A stretch of 64,000 nucleotides of DNA, taken from the NCBI RefSeq assembly GCF_900636385.1, contig NZ_LR134269.1, positions 806,001 to 870,000 on the forward strand, in the 5' to 3' direction. The stretch comes from Staphylococcus warneri (GTDB lineage: Bacteria > Bacillota > Bacilli > Staphylococcales > Staphylococcaceae). The first letter of the stretch is position 1. Each line of letters begins with the position of its first letter. Below are positions 42,652-54,300 of the stretch, in pieces. The notes under the pieces were generated by a model. The model was not told the DNA's origin. It ran no database searches and saw only the letters and a list, made by a program, of their open reading frames with translations. The position numbers were made by a program, and so were the translations under genes.

Positions 42652-43941
42652 TTATGATTCTTTATCGATTATTTCTATTTTTTGAATAAAAAAGCCATTT
42701 TCAATGACTGTATCTAATAATACATTATCATTATTATCAGTGATTTCTTTAAGTGTAGATAAACCTAAACCTCGATTATCACCTTTTGTAGAAAAACCTT
42801 CTTCAAATAGTTCATGCACACGAGGAATGCTATCTTTACATTTATTCATGATAATAAGCGTTACTGATTCATCTTCTTTGAAAAAGGCGATACGAATAAG
42901 GGCATCTTCTAATGATTCTGATGCTTCAATCGCATTATCCAATGTAATACCAATAATACGGCTTAATTCTATCGTATTCATATCAATGCGTTCAATCACA
43001 TCGGGCACTTCAATACTAATCGCGATTTCTTTCTCTTGAGCTTGAAGAATCTTCGTCGTAATAAGACCTTTGATTTCACGGACCTTAAGCTTCTCAATAC
43101 CGTTAAGTTTAAGTGAACGTGTTTCTAAGTTATCTTTCATCGGTACAATTTGTTCATTGAAATACTGACGTAAGCCTGGCATATCGTCTTCACGAATAAA
43201 TTCGGACATCGTAGAAAGAATATTGACATAGTCATGTCGAAACTTACGCATTTCATTATTAATAGATTCAATTTTCAAAGTATATTCATAATACGTTTCA
43301 ATCTCTTGAAGATTACGTTTATAACGCATTTCACGTAAAGTGAACATTGAAAGAATGAAAATAATGATGCTTAAAAAGATAATTAAACCAACAAAAATAA
43401 TTCCATAACTTCTTAAGCTTTCGAATGCAGAAGTATTAACTAAAGAATAAGAGTAAAAAAATACAAACGATATTACTAATACTAAGGCGATGATAATATT
43501 ATATGTTTTATTCATTGAAAGGTATGATGTTTTTAGTTTTTGTAATAAAAATCTCAGAACTAGAGAAGTTATCAAAGAAACTATAAAAAATACTAGCATG
43601 TATATTGTAAGTAGTATATATGTATCAGTGATTTTATCTAAAACTGTTACGTACAATACTAAAGTAGTGAAGTTGCTCAAATACATTATCAATGAAGTAA
43701 TTAAAACAGCCAAAATAGAATAAAATTTAATTTTCCTATATAAGAAAATTAGGCTAGATATTACTACAAATAGTAAAGATTTCGTACCAAATAATTCGTA
43801 TAATACAAGAGAAGAGATTATAATCCCTATGATGATAAAATAATCTCTTCTTGTATATTTGATAAACGATATTAATTTTGTAACCCAAAAGTATAAAATT
43901 AATTGCAAAATAGCAAACGGTATATTATTGATTAATTCCAT
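42652..43941 (-). CDS. agrC: Quorum-sensing histidine kinase AgrC
   Basis: A 429-residue sensor with six or seven N-terminal membrane segments (to about residue 205) that bind autoinducing peptide. The phospho-acceptor His is in MRKFRHDYVNILSTM, the N box in IGITLDNAIEASESLED, and the G box in GDNRGLGLSTLKEI. Complete and uninterrupted, 12 nt upstream of agrA. Confidence 0.97.
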   Translation of the reverse strand: MELINNIPFAILQLILYFWVTKLISFIKYTRRDYFIIIGIIISSLVLYELFGTKSLLFVVISSLIFLYRKIKFYSILAVLITSLIMYLSNFTTLVLYVTVLDKITDTYILLTIYMLVFFIVSLITSLVLRFLLQKLKTSYLSMNKTYNIIIALVLVISFVFFYSYSLVNTSAFESLRSYGIIFVGLIIFLSIIIFILSMFTLREMRYKRNLQEIETYYEYTLKIESINNEMRKFRHDYVNILSTMSEFIREDDMPGLRQYFNEQIVPMKDNLETRSLKLNGIEKLKVREIKGLITTKILQAQEKEIAISIEVPDVIERIDMNTIELSRIIGITLDNAIEASESLEDALIRIAFFKEDESVTLIIMNKCKDSIPRVHELFEEGFSTKGDNRGLGLSTLKEITDNNDNVLLDTVIENGFFIQKIEIIDKES

Positions 43942-43970
43942 TTAATACACGCTTTCTAAATTAAATGATG

Positions 43971-44111
43971 TTATTCGTATATCTTAGTTAATTCGCTAGG
44001 TACTTCTGGCTCATCAAAGAAGTTAGTACAAGGACTATAACCAGCTACAAAACCAACAAATTCCATGATTGAAGTGAAAAATTTAAAAAATAAATTGACT
44101 AAAAATTCCAT
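43971..44111 (-). CDS. agrD: Autoinducing peptide precursor AgrD
   Basis: A 46-residue precursor. It has an amphipathic N-terminal leader (MEFLVNLFFKFFTSIMEFVG), the peptide core YSPCTNFF with the thiolactone Cys, and an acidic recognition tail DEPEVPSELTKIYE. The core matches what I recall as the S. warneri AIP. ATG 44111 follows AAGGAGGATTAAC; a longer frame back to 44174 lies inside the agrB remnant and is rejected. Confidence 0.95.
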   Translation of the reverse strand: MEFLVNLFFKFFTSIMEFVGFVAGYSPCTNFFDEPEVPSELTKIYE

Positions 44112-44115
44112 AATG

Positions 44116-44268
44116 TTAATCCTCCTTAGGGAAAAAGATAGGTAATAATGTAATTGATTCAACAATAATTCCAAATAAAATTAATTGTGAATATGGCTCT
44201 TTAATTATAAACGATATTAATACTAATAACATGTAAACTACAGATGAGTATTTAGGATTTACAATAAT
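44116..44268 (-). pseudogene. agrB: AgrB remnant: only the C-terminal 50 codons
   Basis: The minus-strand frame ends ITLLPIFFPKED then TAA, 4 nt before agrD. This aligns with the S. aureus AgrB C-terminus (IKEPFAQ.., LLPIFF.KED). Going upstream, VNPKYSSVVYMLLVLIS still fits AgrB, but then an in-frame TGA occurs at 44271-44269 and the DNA becomes the hld leader of RNAIII. About 140 N-terminal residues, including the catalytic His and Cys of the AgrB protease, are missing. AgrD therefore should not be processed unless AgrB is supplied elsewhere. Confidence 0.88.
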
Positions 44269-44290
44269 TCAAATGGAAGGAGTGATTTCA

Positions 44291-44368
44291 ATGACTGCAG
44301 ATATCATTTCAACAATTGGTGATTTTGTAAAATGGATTTTAGATACAGTAAAAAAATTCACTAAATAA
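44291..44368 (+). CDS. hld: Delta-haemolysin (delta-toxin)
   Basis: A 25-residue amphipathic helix peptide beginning MTADIISTIGDFVKWIL and ending VKKFTK, with GGAAGGAG 8 nt before ATG. It belongs to the phenol-soluble modulins and lyses membranes; export would be by PmtABCD, encoded 16 kb downstream. The peptide is intact, but its agr P3 promoter is missing in this sequence. Confidence 0.93.
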   Translation: MTADIISTIGDFVKWILDTVKKFTK

Positions 44369-44693
44369 TAGTAGAAATTCATTGTAACTTTGTTTTCTTC
44401 GTATAAAAGGTGAGTTATTAAGCCATCCCAACTTAATAACTTGCAACATTAGTAGGTGACCAAACATTTACTAATATGACTGTAGTTTTCCTTGGACTCA
44501 GTGTTACGTATTATTCTTAGCTACCTTTAATTAGGTATTTTTCTAACATGTAAGCTATCGTAAAACAACATTCAATTTATCATTATAAAAAGAGATAAAT
44601 TCACTAAAATTTTTTCATAATTAATAACATCCCCAAAAAAATAGATTGAAAAAATAACTGTAAAAACATTCCCTTAATAATAAGTTATCAAAA

Positions 44694-44727
44694 GCCGTGA
44701 GCCCCTCCCAAGCTCACGGCTTATTCT
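44694..44727 (+). terminator. RNAIII terminator
   Basis: GCCGTGAGC pairs with GCTCACGGC around the loop CCCTCCCAA, a loop conserved in RNAIII and able to bind target mRNAs. Confidence 0.9.
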
Positions 44728-44741
44728 TATATGTGACAAAA

Positions 44742-44768
44742 CCCACTCAATGAGTCTCATCGAGTGGG
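44742..44768 (-). terminator. Terminator after nitrilase gene
   Basis: CCCACTC pairs with GAGTGGG, with an inner ATGAGTCTCAT palindrome. Just past the nitrilase stop on the minus strand. Confidence 0.6.
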
Positions 44769-44781
44769 AATGATTCTTTTA

Positions 44782-45567
44782 TTACTTATATAAATCAAGT
44801 TTAAGATTATCAAATACTGGAATTGATTGTCGTTGTTTTGTTACTTCGTTAATATCTATATTTACACTTAGAACATCTTCTTCACTTTCTAAACTTCCAA
44901 TGACTTCACCATTAGGATTGATAACAATAGAGTGCCCAGCATAATCTGTTTGTCCGTCGTTACCACAACTATTTGTACCTATAATAAACATGTCATTTTC
45001 AATTGCGCGTGCTTTTAGTAAAGCGAGCCAATGATTTAATCTTACTGTTGGCCATTGTGCAACATAAAATGCTACTTTTGCGCCACTACGAGCAGGGTAT
45101 CGCAGTAATTCTGGAAATCTAAGGTCATAGCAAATAATTTGAGTCGCCAAAGTCCCATCAGATAATGCAAAAGGTTCAGGAACATTCACACCGGGTGACA
45201 TAAAATCAGGTTCTCTTAACATTGGAACTAAATGAATTTTATTATAATGATTAATACATTTACCACTTGATGATACTGTAAAGGCTGTATTATAAATATT
45301 TCGATCAATTTTATTTGATACAGAGCCGGCAACAATATCAACTTGATACCTTTGAGCTAGATTCTTAATAAATGGCAAACTATTTCTTAGGTTTTCATCT
45401 GCTAAATCATTTAATTTCTCTAACGCATAGCCGTTGTTCCACATTTCAGGGATAACTACAACATCTGTGTCGCTTTCTAATTTATCTTCAAACCATTGTT
45501 CAATTTTTGCCATATTTTTCTCAGATTGTCCATATTCGATATATATTTGAAATAGTTGAACTTTCAT
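44782..45567 (-). CDS. Carbon-nitrogen hydrolase family protein (nitrilase/amidase)
   Basis: A 261-residue nitrilase-superfamily enzyme. The catalytic triad is visible as Glu in [11 protein letters not shown], Lys in HYNKIHLVP and Cys in [17 protein letters not shown]. It is likely an omega-amidase-like amide hydrolase, substrate unknown. ATG 45567 follows AGAGGAG; an upstream GTG is rejected. The position next to hld/RNAIII is conserved in staphylococci. Confidence 0.92.
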   Translation of the reverse strand: MKVQLFQIYIEYGQSEKNMAKIEQWFEDKLESDTDVVVIPEMWNNGYALEKLNDLADENLRNSLPFIKNLAQRYQVDIVAGSVSNKIDRNIYNTAFTVSSSGKCINHYNKIHLVPMLREPDFMSPGVNVPEPFALSDGTLATQIICYDLRFPELLRYPARSGAKVAFYVAQWPTVRLNHWLALLKARAIENDMFIIGTNSCGNDGQTDYAGHSIVINPNGEVIGSLESEEDVLSVNIDINEVTKQRQSIPVFDNLKLDLYK

Positions 45568-45623
45568 ATATATCACTCCTCTTAAATGATTAATTATAAG
45601 ATACTAAAATTAATTATAGATAG

Positions 45624-45663
45624 CAAAAAAGTGGGGTAATTTCTGTACGAAAATTACACCCAC
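45624..45663 (-). terminator. Terminator after nitroreductase gene
   Basis: On the minus strand GTGGGTGTAATTT pairs with AAATTACCCCAC and is followed by TTTTTTGC. Confidence 0.75.
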
Positions 45664-45683
45664 TCAGAGTTTTAATGATTCAA

Positions 45684-46310
45684 TTATTTTTTAATAAGGA
45701 AACGAGGTTCAACTGGTTTAATATCTTTTTCGCCAGCTTGCTCACGTACATTACCAAATGGCATTTGAGCTACTAATTTCCATGTTTTAGGAATGCCAAA
45801 TTCATTTGCAGTTGCTTCGTCAACGATTGGATTATAATGTTGTAATGAAGCACCGATGCCCTTAGTTGCTAATGCAGTCCATATAGCATATTGATGCATA
45901 GCATTTGTTTGATTAGACCAAATTTCAAAATTGTCATAGAAGTTTGGCATTTTTTCTTGTAATCCTGTAATAACATCTTGATCTTCATAGTAAAGAATCG
46001 TTCCGTATGAATGTTTGAAGTTATCAATTTTTTGACGTGTAGGTTCAAAATCACGGTCTGGACCCATTGTTTCTTTTAAAATAGCTTTTGTGTTTTCCCA
46101 GAATTTTTCATTTTTATCATTTAATAATAAAACGATACGAGTAGATTGAGAATTGAATGCTGAAGGTACATGTTTAACTGCATGTGCAATTAACTCTTCT
46201 AACTCTGAATCGTCAATTGAAATAGTACTTTCTAAATTGTATATTGTGCGTCTTTGCTCCATAGCGTCATTAAATGAAACGTCATTGTTCTTTTTATTAA
46301 ATAAACCCAT
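45684..46310 (-). CDS. Nitroreductase-family flavoprotein
   Basis: A 208-residue FMN-dependent oxidoreductase-fold protein. Family features are the FMN phosphate-binding EQRRTIYNLE region, HVPSAFNSQSTRIVLL, and GIGASLQHYNPIVDE near the C-terminus. It probably reduces quinones or nitro compounds; true substrate unknown. ATG 46310 follows AAAGGAG. It keeps its normal place between the nitrilase and sdrH. Confidence 0.88.
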   Translation of the reverse strand: MGLFNKKNNDVSFNDAMEQRRTIYNLESTISIDDSELEELIAHAVKHVPSAFNSQSTRIVLLLNDKNEKFWENTKAILKETMGPDRDFEPTRQKIDNFKHSYGTILYYEDQDVITGLQEKMPNFYDNFEIWSNQTNAMHQYAIWTALATKGIGASLQHYNPIVDEATANEFGIPKTWKLVAQMPFGNVREQAGEKDIKPVEPRFLIKK

Positions 46311-46507
46311 AATCAATCTCCTTTGTTATAGTTAATAACTATTTATATCTTAAGTATAAATATTATACTCGATAAAATAAACTAATAATTACTGGAAAAT
46401 TTCAAAAATATTAATATTTTTTATCAATAAACATATATCAATGCATTCTTTGATTACTTTATATATACTTAGTTTAGTAAAGAAATAATAATAGGAGGTG
46501 ACTTTTG

Positions 46508-48124
46508 ATGCAGAAAAAGTTAAAACATAAATTAATGTTACCTGGATTTGCATTAATATTAAGCACATCATTTCTAAATCCGTCAGTTTTTGCTGCTGAT
46601 AATTCAAATAAGCCACCTCAATCAGATACAACTCAAACAAGTGATTCAAATCAGAATAACAATAATCAGAATAATACTGATAATACAACAAATGATAGTA
46701 ACAATAATGAACCATCAACTGATGATAAAAAGGATACATCTCAACCTTCTGATTCTAATCAAGATGATTCAAATCCATCTAACCAAGATCAAAATAATCC
46801 AAATAATAATACTTCAGACGGTAGTAAAGATGATAATCAAAATTCAGGACAAGATGATGGTTCTAATTCAAATGATAACTCTGATTCAAACGGTGGCTCT
46901 GCTGATAACAACGACAACCCTGGAAATCAAGATGGTCAGGATCAGACCGATAATGGTCAAGATAAACCTAATGATGACAAGAATGATGGGGCAGATGGCA
47001 ATCAAGATTCTAATTCAAACCAAGATAAACCGGGTTCAAAGCCAGATGATAAAGATAATAATGATAATGGAACAACTGATGGTAATAATTCAAATCAAAA
47101 TGGACAAGACAAACCTAACGGCTCTAACAATACAGATAAACCAGGATCTAACCAAAATGATGGCAATTCGAACAGGCAACCGGGTTCAGGCCAAAATAAT
47201 CATCAACCATCTAAACCAGGCAATCATCAACCGCCTACAAATCATGGTCACCAGTCATCACAAGATGGAAACTCACAATATCCTGGTGTAGATAATTCAA
47301 CGCATCAAACTAATGGACCAGGTTCTACGCATCAAGGGCAACCAAATTATCAAAGACCCAATCATTGGCAAAATACAAATAACCAAAATATTAAAAATGA
47401 TCAATATCAGAATTCTAATCATAATTCAGTTCAATTAATGCCTCGATACGATTCTCAAAATCAAGTTTTAGGTCCTGTGAGAAAATCAAATTCACATTAT
47501 CAGTCACAATCTAATACACCTAATTATGATAGCAATCGTTTTATGTGGCAAAGACCGGATACGATTTTCAACAATCAAAAAGGCTTTGAGCATACATCAA
47601 ATCAACAATCTTTAATAAGAAGATTTAACTCTTTAGCCGAAGGTTCATACAAATATAATCCATTTGTGATTAATCAAATTCATCGACTTGATAACTCTAA
47701 TGGTGCTGTTTCAGATAAGGACATTTACAATATTTTTAGAAAAGAAACTTTTAGTGGAAATCAATATTTAAATTCATTACAACAGTCATCGAATTATTTT
47801 AGATTTCAATATTTTAATCCATTAGATTCAAAGAAATATTATAAAAACTTAGATGATCAAGTTTTAGCTTTAATTACAGGTGATATAGGATCTATGCCTG
47901 ATTTGAAGAAACCTGAAGATAAAGAATCAAGTGATAAAAGTGCTTTCAAAAATCATAGTGATGATAAAATAAGTACGTCAAATCAACAGAAAGAAAGTTA
48001 TCAAAAAGAGCAGAAAACGAATCGATTACTAATGACGTTAGGTAGAAGTATGGTTGCAATCTTCATTGGTGTAATCATTGCATTTCTTCTAAAACGTCGT
48101 AAGCATGATGAAGGTGCTCAATAA
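46508..48124 (+). CDS. sdrH: Membrane-anchored Asp/Ser/Asn-rich surface protein SdrH
   Basis: A 538-residue exported protein. A signal peptide (MQKKLKHKLMLPGFALIL..., cleavage near VFA-AD) precedes about 280 residues of low complexity dominated by Asn, Asp, Ser, Gln, Gly and Pro. A more ordered part of about 130 residues follows (FNSLAEGSYKYNPFVINQIH), then a C-terminal membrane helix (SMVAIFIGVIIAFLLKRRKH). There is no LPXTG motif, as in S. aureus SdrH, whose gene also sits before mroQ-groESL. Function is unknown. Start ATG 46508 lies 7 nt after GGAGGTG. Confidence 0.85.
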   Translation: MQKKLKHKLMLPGFALILSTSFLNPSVFAADNSNKPPQSDTTQTSDSNQNNNNQNNTDNTTNDSNNNEPSTDDKKDTSQPSDSNQDDSNPSNQDQNNPNNNTSDGSKDDNQNSGQDDGSNSNDNSDSNGGSADNNDNPGNQDGQDQTDNGQDKPNDDKNDGADGNQDSNSNQDKPGSKPDDKDNNDNGTTDGNNSNQNGQDKPNGSNNTDKPGSNQNDGNSNRQPGSGQNNHQPSKPGNHQPPTNHGHQSSQDGNSQYPGVDNSTHQTNGPGSTHQGQPNYQRPNHWQNTNNQNIKNDQYQNSNHNSVQLMPRYDSQNQVLGPVRKSNSHYQSQSNTPNYDSNRFMWQRPDTIFNNQKGFEHTSNQQSLIRRFNSLAEGSYKYNPFVINQIHRLDNSNGAVSDKDIYNIFRKETFSGNQYLNSLQQSSNYFRFQYFNPLDSKKYYKNLDDQVLALITGDIGSMPDLKKPEDKESSDKSAFKNHSDDKISTSNQQKESYQKEQKTNRLLMTLGRSMVAIFIGVIIAFLLKRRKHDEGAQ

Positions 48125-48139
48125 AATGATATTAATAAA

Positions 48140-48176
48140 ATAGAGCCAATCACTTTGTGAGTGACTGGCTCTATTA
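48140..48176. terminator. Bidirectional terminator between sdrH and mroQ
   Basis: AATAGAGCCA plus TCACT pairs with AGTGA plus TGGCTCTATT around a short loop. It serves the convergent genes sdrH and mroQ. Confidence 0.75.
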
Positions 48177-48184
48177 ATTTATAT

Positions 48185-48928
48185 TTAATTAAATATAAGA
48201 TGGATGATAAAGTTGGCTTGTTCTTGTACTTTTTTAAGCGCGTCACCACCGAAGACTTGCATAATAACAACAGTACCGTTTTGTAACATGTGAATGCCGA
48301 TTGGTATAGCGATTCTATTTGTATATGTATAAGCTAATGAGAATAACATTCCCATACCGAAATACATAGGTAAGAATTTAATATCATTATGTGCTAATGC
48401 AAAAAGAAGTGAGCTCACAATGGAAGCTATTAGAAAGGCAACGATACGATTACCTTTGATAGCGTTATATAATTCACCAAAAAGTACTTTTCTAAATACA
48501 TATTCTTCTAAAATTGGACCAACAACTGAAATTAATATAATAAAGACTGGCATTTGTTTAGCAATAGCCATTAATCGCTCAGTATTAGGACTTTGTTGTT
48601 GTTGTCCTAAAACAAGTGTATAAATTAAACTCACAACAACTTGATATACCATGACGATACAAAATCCAAGTAATGCCCAACTGATGATGTATCGTTTAGG
48701 TTCTTTATGACCTGCTTCCAATCGAGTGGGATTTTTAATATATAAGTTAATTAATATGATTAATATAGCAGCAATAATAAATAATGATACTTGTGTATAT
48801 ATCATAAATTGAGTTGTTTCCATACCTTTTTCTGGATGGATTAATCCACTTCGTAATAACATGCCTGGTAAAAATTGAGCTAAGGCATAAATTAATACTG
48901 TTAATAATGACACCCAAAATCTTTTCAT
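48185..48928 (-). CDS. mroQ: CPBP-family intramembrane protease MroQ
   Basis: A 247-residue membrane protein with about six to eight helices. CPBP/ABI motifs are present: GPILEEYVFRKVLFGELYN (EExxxR), FALAHNDIKF (FxxxH) and GIHMLQNG. In S. aureus MroQ at this locus between sdrH and groES is needed for Agr peptide maturation in types I and II. It is intact here although AgrB is not. ATG 48928 follows GGAGGTCC. Confidence 0.88.
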   Translation of the reverse strand: MKRFWVSLLTVLIYALAQFLPGMLLRSGLIHPEKGMETTQFMIYTQVSLFIIAAILIILINLYIKNPTRLEAGHKEPKRYIISWALLGFCIVMVYQVVVSLIYTLVLGQQQQSPNTERLMAIAKQMPVFIILISVVGPILEEYVFRKVLFGELYNAIKGNRIVAFLIASIVSSLLFALAHNDIKFLPMYFGMGMLFSLAYTYTNRIAIPIGIHMLQNGTVVIMQVFGGDALKKVQEQANFIIHLIFN

Positions 48929-49016
48929 ATTGGACCTCCGATTTTCTGTTTATAGTTTATTTTATCGTAAAAAATCATTATGTACAAAATAAATTCAAAG
49001 ACGTCCTGCTTGAAAT

Positions 49017-49033
49017 GTTGACCAAATTTGATT
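49017..49033 (+). promoter_or_regulatory. CtsR-like heptad repeat upstream of groES
   Basis: GTTGACC-AAA-TTTGATT resembles the CtsR operator (TTTGACC-N3-TTTGACC) with three mismatches. S. aureus groESL is controlled by both CtsR and HrcA. Confidence 0.4.
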
Positions 49034-49047
49034 ATTATAAAAGTAGT

Positions 49048-49390
<343 letters not shown>

Positions 49391-49422
49391 AATAAACGTA
49401 TTATAAAAAGTAAGAAGATTGA

Positions 49423-51066
<1,644 letters not shown>

Positions 51067-51125
51067 GTTCACGCCATCGCATAGATCGATTGATAAAACC
51101 TTCATAAATTAGACATAATGATAAT

Positions 51126-51164
51126 AAAAACTTTCTAGTGATAACTTCCACTAGAAAGTTTTTT
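51126..51164 (+). terminator. Terminator after groESL
   Basis: AAAAACTTTCTAGTG pairs with CACTAGAAAGTTTTT around an 8-nt loop. Confidence 0.88.
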
Positions 51165-51394
51165 ATTTATCAAAAATTATGCGTTTTCAAGCTAGTTATT
51201 AAAAATAATAACAACTTTTTCAAATAAAATAGCAAAAAAACACATAGAATAAAATAGTTGTGACACCACTTCTTAAATGTTATATTATTTATTGTGATTT
51301 TTATAAATAAATGTTTTAATTCATCAGCAATGTGTTGGCTTGAATTAGAGCATAATTCTTTTTTGACAATCAAATAATAAGGAGGAAGTCATAA

Positions 51395-54300
51395 TTGAAA
51401 CACCCTAGAAAAGACAACCAAGAAAATAAAAAAATAAACTATTTTTCCATTAGAAAATTAAAAGGGTATGGCGTAACAAGTATAACTATAGCTTCTTTGT
51501 ATTTACTATTTGGACATTCCAATATTGCAAATGCAGCAGAAATCAATCAACCTAATGAAATAGAATTTAATTATACAAATAGTAAAGTAGTTAAAGATAA
51601 GCAAGATGAGAAACAACTTAATCAAAATAGCGAAATAATAAATGAAATACCAAATAATACTAACAATGAAGCAACGCCAATAATGGATGATAAACAGGTG
51701 ACTTCTGAACAATCAATAAGTGGAAATAATGAACAATTAAAACAATTAATTCAACAGTATAAAAAAATAAATTTAGATGATAAAACAGATGAATCAATAA
51801 AAGAATTTAATCATGATATTTCTAATGCTGAACAATTTTTACAAAAGCAATCTACTCAAGCAGAAATAGATGGCTATTACAGAAATTTTATTAACAGTGC
51901 ATCTAAATTAAAAAGAAAAAAGAATAACGATCAAGTTCTTACTATTAAAAAGCAAAATGCCAATAAAGGTGTACCTGCAACCAATTCAGAGCCATCAAGC
52001 AATAATCAACATTCTCAAGTAGTTCGACAACCAAGAGGTACAAGTTTTAGGGCTGTACCTAATCAAAACAGTAATGACCCTTTAAAATACAATGAAACTA
52101 ATACAGGTGTCATTAACGGACACTTTGATCAAGTATCTGGAGGGAATTTGCCCAATCAAAATACAAGCTTAACGGTTGTTAAAGATGTTATAGGATGGAC
52201 GAGTTTATCTACAGATCCAGATAAAGAATTTCCAATTGTAATGACTACTAGAGTTAGAAACTACCCAACATTTATGAGTGATAGTTCTGCTCCTTATGGT
52301 GTCGTACTAGCAAGAACTACAGATGGATTTGAAAGACGTGTACCTGATCCTAGAGTAGCTGGTATTTATCAAGATATTGATGTTGCACATAATTCAGAAT
52401 TAGTCGTAGATTTCATATCATCAGCTTTGGCAACAATAAATGCTTGGCCTGGTGTTAAAGCCAAAATTACTACACCAGACGGTAATCGAGTATTATTTGA
52501 TAAACAAATAAATGGTATGGGTAAATACCCAACTGGAAAACTTAATCTCATGATTAATATACCGAGTGATGTTGATAGAGTAAGACTATCTTTTATTCCA
52601 ATTTCAAATTCATACACATTAACTTCTAACCAAACTAGTAGTGCGTATGGTTTTGGAGATAATCCAAATTACATGTATGGTGGTGCTGTTAGTAGGGTTA
52701 ATGTTAATAGTGGTGCTTATGTTGTATCTAGAGTAACTGAAGTCAAATACGATTTTACGAGTGATTCATCAACTTCAAATTATGCACGTGGCACGATTAC
52801 AGTAATCCTTGAAAATAAAGGCCATACAAGCTCAAATGAAACTATTTATCGAGTAACGTTACCTCAAGGAACAAAATTTGTTTCTGCAACAAACGCAAGT
52901 ACAAACTATAATGAGGCAACGAGTATATTAACTCTTAATGCAGGAAAAGTATCAGCTGGAACTACTAAAACGATATCGTATACAGTTGATTTTCCAGCTG
53001 TGAAACCAAGTATTGTAGATTTAGATGGAAATGTAACTTATAGAACAGATGCTTCATTTCGAGGAGATGATAGACAAAAATCAGGTATAGATGAAGTAGA
53101 ACAACAACAAGTTGCGATATTAATGTATAAAGAAGACTTAAGAAACAAATATAATGATACGAAACAATATTTGGATACAATTAATGAAGCCGATTATACA
53201 ACAGTTTCAGTTAATAATTTAAAATTAAAACTTGATGAAGCAAAAGCTATTTTAGATGAAGCAAACAATAATGTGCCAATGGCTGATAGAAAAAACCAAG
53301 ATTTTATCAATCAAATTACTACTGAAATTGAACATGAAAAAATCAAACTTAAACGGCTTACGCCTTCTATACCAGTAATGACTACTAATGAAGAAAATGC
53401 AAGTTTAACGGTTACTCCACAAGGAGATACTGATAAAATGACAGTGCAATACATTGGTCCGAATGGAGATGCGAAAGAAGTTATTGCTACTAAAGCAGGA
53501 AATCAATGGAGATTGAATGACATCCCAACAGGTTTTAGTATTGATAATAGAAACGGTTCAGTGACAGTCAATTATCAAGGTGTACAAAACGGTAGTGAAG
53601 TTTCCGCATATGATACAAGCGGGAATAGTGATCCAAGTGATGAAGTAAGAAAAAATGTTCCTTTAAAACAAGATACACCATTGGCGCCAGTGATAACACC
53701 AGATGAAGCGAACGCGAGTGTAACGGTAACACCACAAGGTGATTCGGATAAGATGACAGTCCATTATATAGCACCAAATGGCGATCCAAAAGAAGTAATC
53801 GCAACAAAAACAGGCGATCAGTGGACATTAAATGAGACACCGACTGGCATCAGTATAGATAATACAAGTGGAGCAGTAACAGTAAGCTATCAAGGTATTC
53901 AAAATAGTAGCGAGGTTATTTCTACAGAAAAATACGGAAATAGTGATACAAGTCCAGAGTCACGAGCAAATGTCCCGGTGAAAGAAGCGACGCCAGCGGC
54001 GCCAACAATTACACCAGATGAAGCAAATGCAAGTGTAACGGTCATACCACAAGGTGATTCGGATAAGATGACAGTCCATTATGTAGCACCAAATGGCGAT
54101 CCAAAAGAGATTCTCGCAAGCAAAGTAGGGAACCAATGGACATTAAATGAAACACCGATTGGCATCAGTATAGATAATACAAGTGGAGCAGTGACAGTAA
54201 GCTATCAAGGTGTTCAAAATGGAAGTGAAGTCACAGCTAATGAGAGTCATGGCAACAGTGATTCGAGTACAGAAGCAAGAGCAAACGTGCCATTAAAAGA

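Larger units (their letters stand above)
44270..44727 (+). ncRNA. rnaIII: RNAIII, lacking its 5' end and promoter P3
   Basis: From GGAAGGAGTGATTTCAATG (hld leader) onward the sequence follows RNAIII. It includes the conserved C-rich loop segment CATCCCAACTTAATAACTTG (about 44425), ACATCCCC near 44627, CATTCCCTTAATAATAAG, and the terminal hairpin GCCGTGAGC...GCTCACGGC. In S. aureus about 85 nt precede hld in RNAIII; here only about 20 can be matched before the agrB remnant begins. No P3 promoter is therefore visible. The start given is approximate. Confidence 0.85.

Noticed and set aside
43971..44174. A 67-residue version of AgrD
   Set aside because: The extra 21 residues come from the agrB remnant region. 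The ribosome site AAGGAGG points to ATG 44111 and gives the normal 46-residue AgrD.
46385..46399. CodY-like AATTACTGGAAAATT upstream of the nitroreductase gene
   Set aside because: Four mismatches to the consensus, expected often by chance in DNA this AT-rich.
46590..47291. A 233-residue plus-strand frame inside sdrH
   Set aside because: It is the second frame of the Asn/Asp-rich repeat region and has Ile/Lys/Met-rich composition without any fold. Shadow of sdrH.
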